From an uncultured Clostridia bacterium (GTDB lineage: Bacteria; Bacillota; Clostridia; UBA1381): a stretch of 64,000 nucleotides of DNA. Of the stretch, positions 59,096 through 64,000 are shown piece after piece (within the stretch, counting starts at the first letter, position 1; each line of letters opens with the position of its first letter). The stretch covers positions 1-64,000 of the forward strand of contig CAKSFT010000007.1 in the NCBI GenBank assembly GCA_934454145.1, given 5' to 3'. The notes below the pieces were generated by a model. That model was not told the DNA's origin, made no database searches, and was given only the letters and a program-made list of their open reading frames with translations. A program made the position numbers and the translations under genes.

Positions 59096-60306
59096 GCAAG
59101 GTGCCCCGTTGAGAATGCAATTTGCAGATTAAACCCGCCCGTATATGCGTCAACATCAATTATTTCCCCGGCAAAATACAACCCCTTCACCAGCTTTGAC
59201 TCCATTGTGGACGGGTTTATTTCCGAAATCTTAATCCCCCCCGAGGTCACTATCGCCTCGTCAATCGGGCGGAATCCCTTTGCCGTCATGCAAAGGTTTT
59301 TTATGTTTTCCAAAAGTCTCCTGCGCTCCTCTTTGGTCACGGCATTGACCGCCTTGTGTGCGTCAATCTCCGACAAGCGTATAACAATCGGTATCAGTGC
59401 CTTTGGCAGCAAATCGTCCAGCGCATTCAGTATATGTTTATTGGTGTATTTTTCAAAGTCACGGCATATTCTTTTGTCAAGCTGTTCGTTGTCCAGCGCC
59501 GGTTTCAAATCTATTGATATTTTGTACTCTTCTTTTTCGATATTCTTCATGTGTGCCGACGCCGAAAGCACAATCGGGCCGCTTATCCCGAAATGCGTGA
59601 AAAGCATTTCCCCAAAATCTTCAAAAATCTCCTTCCCGTTTCGGTGCGTCACGCTGAGCCGTACATTCTTCAATGACAGCCCCATAAGCTCCCCAACCCA
59701 TTTTTCCTTTGTTTCAATAGGTATAAGCGACGGCTTTGGTTTGACAACGGTATGCCCTGCCGCCGCCGCAATTTCGTATCCGCGCCCGTCAGAACCCGTG
59801 CCGGGGTATGACATACCGCCTGTCGCAAGAATCACGCTGTCGCCCTTTATGATGCCCTTGGCGGTTTTTATGCCTGCGACATGCCCGCCCTCGACTGCCA
59901 ATCCCTGTGCCTCCGCCTTTATCCGTTTCACATTCGGTTTCAGTGCGTTTTTCTTCATCGCCTCGGCAACATCATGCGCCGAGTCGGACAGGGGAAAAAT
60001 CCTCCCTCCGCGCTCGGTTTTGGTTTTCACACCCGAATCCTCCAGCATACGCACCACATCATCATTTGTAAAACTGTAGAATGCGCTGTATAAAAACTTG
60101 CCGTTGGTCGGCACATGCGATATGAATTCATCTATCGGCGCGGCATTGGTGATGTTGCAGCGCCCTTTTCCCGTTATGCGCAGTTTCTTCCCGAGTATGT
60201 TGTTTTTTTCAACCAATATCACCTGCCGTACACGCTTTGCCGCCGCGGCACATGCCATCATGCCCGCCGCGCCGCCGCCCACGACAATCACTGTCCTGTT
60301 CTCCAT
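59080..60306 (-). CDS. HI0933/BaiN-family FAD-dependent oxidoreductase
   Basis: A 408-residue flavoprotein. The FAD motif VVGGGAAGMMACAAAA opens it, followed by the family signature NILGKKLRITGKGRCNITN, then ATGGMSYPGTGSDGRGYEIA, FGEMLFTHFGISGPIVL, and the C-terminal GLYFAGEIIDVDAYTGGFNLQIAFSTG. Related proteins include BaiN of bile-acid dehydroxylating Clostridia, but most members have no assigned substrate. The ATG overlaps the stop of the RpiR gene by 1 nt (TAATG), so they are cotranscribed. Confidence 0.93.
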   Translation of the reverse strand: MENRTVIVVGGGAAGMMACAAAAKRVRQVILVEKNNILGKKLRITGKGRCNITNAAPIDEFISHVPTNGKFLYSAFYSFTNDDVVRMLEDSGVKTKTERGGRIFPLSDSAHDVAEAMKKNALKPNVKRIKAEAQGLAVEGGHVAGIKTAKGIIKGDSVILATGGMSYPGTGSDGRGYEIAAAAGHTVVKPKPSLIPIETKEKWVGELMGLSLKNVRLSVTHRNGKEIFEDFGEMLFTHFGISGPIVLSASAHMKNIEKEEYKISIDLKPALDNEQLDKRICRDFEKYTNKHILNALDDLLPKALIPIVIRLSEIDAHKAVNAVTKEERRRLLENIKNLCMTAKGFRPIDEAIVTSGGIKISEINPSTMESKLVKGLYFAGEIIDVDAYTGGFNLQIAFSTGHLAGENA

Positions 60307-61163
60307 TATTTGTTATAAACCTCGTATTCGTCCCAGATATGTTCAAGACTTTCAAAAACATGCTTCATTTCGTTTTTCTTTCTCATGCCCAGTGCCACGA
60401 TAAACGCATTTATCACGCTCATCGGCGCGACAAGCGAGTCGGCAAAGGATTCCATACTGCTCCTGGCAATCATATAATAATCGGTGCATTTTACCACCGG
60501 TGAATTTATGTTGTCGGTTATGCCGATAACCGTTGCGCCTTGTTTTTTTGCATATTCCATTGCCGTCTTTATGTTGCGCGAATAGCGCGGAAAACTCATG
60601 CCGATGACAACATCGCCGCGCTTTACACGCAGCAGCTGTTCAAAAATATCCGCCGCCGAATTGGAGCGTATGACGTGGGTGTTTTCAAAAAGGAGATTAA
60701 AATAAAACCCGGCAAATGCGGAAAGCGCGGACGAACTCCTCACACCCATGATATATATATTTTCCGCCTCCATCACAGCGTCCACCGCCTTGCCGAAGCG
60801 CTCCTCGTCCACGTCCTCCAGCGTCTTAATCATGTTGCCGATGTCGGCTTTCAGGACACTGCTCAGGATATTTTCTTCATCAATCTGGCGCGAGGCAATC
60901 TCCATGCGCTGCACTGCCGTAGACTTTTTGACGGTAAACTCCCTCAGGCTTTTTTGCAGTTTTTGATATCCGTCAAAGCCCAGCTCCGATGCAAAACGCA
61001 CCACGGTCGACTCGCTCACCCCGATTTCTTTGCCCAAAGCCGCCGCCGTCATAAAAGCCGCCTTGTCAAAATTTTTAAGGATATATTCGGCAATCAATCT
61101 CTGCCTTTTGCTGAAAGTTTCAAGATTTCCTTTTATCAGTGAAATTACGTCACCGGAATCCAC
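60306..61163 (-). CDS. MurR/RpiR family transcriptional regulator
   Basis: A 285-residue regulator. The N-terminal helix-turn-helix domain (1-77) has SKRQRLIAEYILKN and KEIGVSESTVVRFASELGFDGYQKLQ. The C-terminal SIS domain (about 125-270) has NIYIMGVRSSSALS and DVVIGMSFPRYSRNIKTAMEYAKKQGATVIGITD, a sugar-phosphate-binding fold. The GTG start has GGGAGG 9 nt upstream. It lies 19 nt after a solute-binding lipoprotein gene and overlaps the flavoprotein gene, so its targets might be local. No sugar-catabolic gene is adjacent. Confidence 0.93.
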   Translation of the reverse strand: MDSGDVISLIKGNLETFSKRQRLIAEYILKNFDKAAFMTAAALGKEIGVSESTVVRFASELGFDGYQKLQKSLREFTVKKSTAVQRMEIASRQIDEENILSSVLKADIGNMIKTLEDVDEERFGKAVDAVMEAENIYIMGVRSSSALSAFAGFYFNLLFENTHVIRSNSAADIFEQLLRVKRGDVVIGMSFPRYSRNIKTAMEYAKKQGATVIGITDNINSPVVKCTDYYMIARSSMESFADSLVAPMSVINAFIVALGMRKKNEMKHVFESLEHIWDEYEVYNK

Positions 61164-61182
61164 AGTTCCATTCCTCCCGTTT

Positions 61183-62802
61183 TTATTTTGTTTTGGAAAT
61201 ATACCACTTGTCTATACCGCGGTATATGCCGTACATATTGGGCGGCAAAACGCCCGAAAGATATTTGTTGTACACCACACGCTCTTTTTTGAAGAACAGC
61301 GGTACAAACGGAATCTCGTCCGAAAACGCCGCCGCATATTCCGCAAGCTTTGCCTTGATTACGCTCTGATCGGCGGTTTTTGCCGCCCCGTCCAGGGCGC
61401 CGCCCGCCGTGCCGGAATATCCGAAATAGTTGTCCCCCGGCGCGGTGAACATCGACGGATCCATGCTGGAATCCATGATTATCTCACCCACAAAAAGTTC
61501 ATAATCTTTTTCCCTGACCGCCGCCCTATATCTTTCAAAATCCATGCTCCGAATTGTCGCCGCAATGCCAAATTCATTCAGCCCGTCTGCTATATTGTCG
61601 GCAATGCGCACCTTTTCGTCATTGTCCTTGTTTACCAAAATCTTCACCGACAGCGCACGCCCCCCCGCGTCACGGTAATACCCGTCCTCCGTCTTTGTCC
61701 AGCCGTCTTTTGCAAGGTTTGCGTTGATGGTTTCGTAGTCCCTTGTCTCCTCTGCCGTTTCGGGATAAAACCATGCCGACGGGTTTATGGGGAACTTCAC
61801 CTTTTCCGCTTTTGAGTACATCTCCACCCTGACAATTTTTTCTTTGTCGCACAAAAGCTCTATGGCTTTTCTTGTATATTTCCCCGAAAACTTTTGCAAT
61901 GTATTGTTTATCCCCAAAAATGTCAGTGCATTCGAAGTATATTCATTTACGTTATACTCCCCCCTGGGCGCTATTTCCCCTCCGCCGGCAAACACACTTG
62001 CGGCGACGTCGGTTTCCCCGGCATCAAAAGAATGGAGCATCACCGTGCTGTCCTTCAGTACATTTACAATAATGTTTTTAAACCCCGGCTCTCCGCCGTG
62101 CCACTCTGCATTTGCGCAAAAGGTCACCTGGTTTGCATTCTTTTTCCCGTTATATTTGCACGGGCCTGTCCCCACCGGGATATAGTCGGGGCTCACCTCT
62201 GCCGGTGTTTTGTTTTTCACGACCGGGAAGTTCAGCATCCCGGCAAAATTCACCACAGGCTTTCTGAGGCGTATATATACTCTCCCGTTTTCGTCGGAAA
62301 ATGCGTCCTTTATATATTTTACACAATCATCATAAAGAGTATCGTTGTTTTTTATCATATTTATGGTGTATATCACATCTGATGCCGAAAGCGCCGACGA
62401 ATCGTGAAACTGCACCGGCTTCACATCAAAGGAAACCGTGAGCCCATCGGAGGATAGTGCATAATTCTGTGCGAGCAGCGGTATCGGGTTACACGCCTCG
62501 TCATATTCAAAAAGAGGCTCACACACCGTTTTCATAAACTCAGCAACAGACGGCGACTTGGTCATTATCGGGTTGAAGGTGTCAAAAGAACTCACCGAAA
62601 TATTTATTTCATTAAGGTTCTCCCTCACAATGAGGTTGCCGTCCTCCAGCTTGTTTACATTGCGGTCGTCCTGTGCCGCGTCCCTCCGGCACCCTGAAAA
62701 GAATGTCAGAAGAAACACCGCTGCCATGGCAAACGCCGTATATCTTATGTTTTTTATGATAACTAACTCCCTTCCGTCAGACAAGCTGCATAATCGCCGC
62801 AA
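61183..62802 (-). CDS. Family-5 extracellular solute-binding lipoprotein
   Basis: An oligopeptide/nickel-type (SBP_bac_5) ABC transporter binding protein of about 520-540 residues. The signal ends in a lipobox, LTFFSGC. Landmarks are FEYDEACNPIPLLAQNYALSSDGLTVSFDVKPVQFHD, ALSASDVIYTINMI, VGTGPCKYN and LTFLGINNT. It would be anchored outside the membrane. No permease or ATPase gene is next to it. The start is unresolved. I give the outermost TTG at 62802. The good ribosome binding site GGAAGGGAG (about 62,770) is followed in frame only by TTA, GTT, ATC and ATA, with no ATG, GTG or TTG. The gene overlaps the end of the laccase-domain gene. Confidence 0.85.
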   Translation of the reverse strand: MRRLCSLSDGRELVIIKNIRYTAFAMAAVFLLTFFSGCRRDAAQDDRNVNKLEDGNLIVRENLNEINISVSSFDTFNPIMTKSPSVAEFMKTVCEPLFEYDEACNPIPLLAQNYALSSDGLTVSFDVKPVQFHDSSALSASDVIYTINMIKNNDTLYDDCVKYIKDAFSDENGRVYIRLRKPVVNFAGMLNFPVVKNKTPAEVSPDYIPVGTGPCKYNGKKNANQVTFCANAEWHGGEPGFKNIIVNVLKDSTVMLHSFDAGETDVAASVFAGGGEIAPRGEYNVNEYTSNALTFLGINNTLQKFSGKYTRKAIELLCDKEKIVRVEMYSKAEKVKFPINPSAWFYPETAEETRDYETINANLAKDGWTKTEDGYYRDAGGRALSVKILVNKDNDEKVRIADNIADGLNEFGIAATIRSMDFERYRAAVREKDYELFVGEIIMDSSMDPSMFTAPGDNYFGYSGTAGGALDGAAKTADQSVIKAKLAEYAAAFSDEIPFVPLFFKKERVVYNKYLSGVLPPNMYGIYRGIDKWYISKTK

Positions 62803-63568
62803 GGTTTCCGCGCTTTCCGCCCGACGCCCTGTGCGAAAACAGCAGTCCGCTGTTGCAGGAGGTGCACACCCCTGCCTCGGTTATATTTTTCTTCTCAATT
62901 CCGCACCCGGTCAGTTCTTCAAAAACCGCCTTTTGCAGATTTACATGCCATTTTTCGCGCTTTTCCAAAACACCGCCGCCAAATTTTTCACGAAAAATCT
63001 CACCCACTTCATCGCCCACTTCAAAACAGCACATGCCAATCGAAGGGCCTATGGCGGCGAAAATGTCCTGTGTGCGGCTGTTGTAACGCGTCACAAATGC
63101 GTCAACCGTATTTGCGGCAATGTTTTTTACCGTCCCTTTCCAGCCCGAGTGCGCAACCGCCGCCACGCCGTTTTTCTTGTCCAGAAACATAATCGGCACG
63201 CAATCGGCAAAAAACGCCGCAATCGGCACTCCGCGTTCTGCACATATAAGCGCATCGGCGCTTTCAAATTTATTTTTATACAATATCCCGTTGCCGCAGT
63301 CCTTTGACGTCACAGAGATTACATTGTCCTCATGCACCTGATTGGTCAGCACAAGCTTTTTATAGTCTATCCCTATTTCGGTGCAGATTATATCAAAATT
63401 TTTCAAAACATTTTCTCTTTTGTCGGCACAGTTAAACCTCAGGTTCATAGCGGCAAATTCATCTTTGCTTACGCCGCCCTCCCTCGTCGTGAAGCAATGC
63501 TTCGCCGCGCCTTCAAAAGCGTCAACCGTATAGTAACAAATGCCGTTGTTCCTGGCCTGCCGAAACAT
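62777..63568 (-). CDS. pgeF: Laccase-domain protein (YfiH/PgeF family)
   Basis: A 263-residue protein of the family once called multicopper polyphenol oxidase laccase. Members act as zinc-dependent purine nucleoside phosphorylases/adenosine deaminases or as peptidoglycan-editing factor PgeF. It has HCFTTREGGVS, LTNQVHEDNV (first His), the ADCVPIMFLD Cys, VAAVAHSGWKGTV (His) and AAIGPSIGMCCFEVGDEV. These ligands are all present. A promoter lies upstream at 63611-63639. The solute-binding protein frame overlaps its last codons. Confidence 0.92.
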   Translation of the reverse strand: MFRQARNNGICYYTVDAFEGAAKHCFTTREGGVSKDEFAAMNLRFNCADKRENVLKNFDIICTEIGIDYKKLVLTNQVHEDNVISVTSKDCGNGILYKNKFESADALICAERGVPIAAFFADCVPIMFLDKKNGVAAVAHSGWKGTVKNIAANTVDAFVTRYNSRTQDIFAAIGPSIGMCCFEVGDEVGEIFREKFGGGVLEKREKWHVNLQKAVFEELTGCGIEKKNITEAGVCTSCNSGLLFSHRASGGKRGNLAAIMQLV

Positions 63569-63610
63569 AACAATCCCCTCCCGAAATCAACAAATAACCC
63601 ATTTTATGCT

Positions 63611-63639
63611 ATTATATCACTTATTGTAAGCTTTTGCAA
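63611..63639 (-). promoter_or_regulatory. Promoter of the laccase-domain gene
   Basis: On the minus strand TTGCAA (63639-63634), 17 bp, TATAAT (63616-63611), about 43 bp before the start codon. It may drive the whole minus-strand run down to ispH-S1. Confidence 0.65.
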
Positions 63640-63689
63640 TAAATATTATTAAAAAATGAAATGTTTAAAAACTTCACATGGCAAGAAAA

Positions 63690-63725
63690 GGCTGTTTAAA
63701 AAGCCGGTTAGCTTTTTAAACAGCC
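63690..63725. terminator. Terminator after the gene at the right edge (GGCTGT family)
   Basis: GGCTGTTTAAAAAGC (63690-63704) pairs perfectly with 63711-63725 around 6 nt. It is preceded on the plus strand by GCAAGAAAA (63681-63689), the same sequence as the ends of elements A and B. Confidence 0.85.
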
Positions 63726-63730
63726 TCTTT

Positions 63731-64000
63731 TCATCTTCTGCTTACGCGCTCAATTTTAAAGTTGTTATAATACGTTGTCGTCCCCCAGCCTGCCGCTCTC
63801 ATGCTGATACCATCAATATTTTTGCTGAGTTTCTTTGTGTCGGTCACGTCCCAGGTGTCCGAAAGCGCCTCGCCCTTTTTCACAGTCTGCACCTTTATGA
63901 CAGAATCGTGATACGGGTCAACCTCCAGGCTTATATAAATCGTGTAGTTCTGTTCTTTTTCCACTCTCTCGCCATTCCCGACAATTCCGTTTGCCTGCGA
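63731..64000 (-). CDS. 3' end of an unidentified gene (cut by the window edge)
   Basis: The minus-strand frame is open from its stop at 63731 to the end of the window (90 codons seen). An in-frame GTG at 63964 has no ribosome binding site, so this is probably the C-terminus of a longer protein. The visible part looks like the end of a beta-sandwich module: YTIYISLEVDPYHDSVIKVQ, SDTWDVTDTKKL and a final GTTTYYNNFKIERVSRR, the kind of ending seen in carbohydrate-binding or LamG-like domains of secreted proteins. No function can be assigned. Confidence 0.65.
   Translation of the reverse strand, partial: SQANGIVGNGERVEKEQNYTIYISLEVDPYHDSVIKVQTVKKGEALSDTWDVTDTKKLSKNIDGISMRAAGWGTTTYYNNFKIERVSRR

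Overview
The window is a 64 kb chromosomal segment of a spore-forming member of the Clostridia (Bacillota). Evidence for this: the CtsR-McsA-McsB-ClpC operon, a perfect CIRCE operator before groESL, a fused IspH/ribosomal S1 gene, a SpoIIM gene and a BofC-like protein, G5/3D-domain cell-wall proteins, and families that I know mainly from Clostridia (DUF4364, DUF6062, DUF6472, DUF4830). Strong GGAGG ribosome binding sites, AT-rich spacers and A/T-flanked hairpin terminators fit. I found no rRNA, tRNA, CRISPR, prophage or complete insertion sequence.

Layout. 1-6.6 kb: a tandem intergenic repeat, smpB, two zinc-ribbon membrane proteins, a MgtE-type magnesium transporter with a possible leader peptide/attenuator, a class A penicillin-binding protein and a BofC-like membrane protein. 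6.6-17.5 kb: groESL under CIRCE control, a DUF6062 protein, dprA-topA-trmFO and a thioredoxin-fold protein, a G5/3D-domain protein and rsmA. 17.5-24.3 kb: a HAD phosphatase and a divergent PRPP synthetase on the minus strand, then ctsR-mcsA-mcsB-clpC with a CtsR-like operator. 24.3-28.6 kb: membrane proteins, a CpXC protein, then glnK-amtB behind a very strong leader terminator. 28.6-33.7 kb: PPi-type phosphofructokinase, a secreted C1 peptidase, purine nucleoside phosphorylase and a DUF4830 protein. 33.8-40.9 kb: DUF378, azlCD, xerD, spoIIM, an aspartate aminotransferase, dipeptidase-yraN-rnhB, DUF4364. 41-48.3 kb (minus): ruvC-ruvA-ruvB, amidase, queA, tgt, DUF6472 and DUF4432. 48.3-51.5 kb: argG and argH, with a structured, repeat-bounded leader before argG. 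51.5-64 kb (minus): SWIM/SNF2 helicase, ispH-S1, plsC, cmk, aroH, a HutP-family protein, a HI0933-type flavoprotein, an RpiR regulator, a family-5 solute-binding lipoprotein, a laccase-domain protein and the 3' end of one more gene.

Gene content is mostly housekeeping. The less ordinary material lies between genes: a 36-bp palindromic repeat family (TAGGTAATTG...CAATTACCTA) that also bounds a 216-bp structured segment before argG; a family of at least eight palindromic terminators sharing GGCTGT arms; a pair of elements bounded by GCAAGAAA inverted repeats; a tandem repeat with a distant third copy; and candidate attenuators upstream of mgtE and glnK-amtB. I saw no defence or biosynthetic system.
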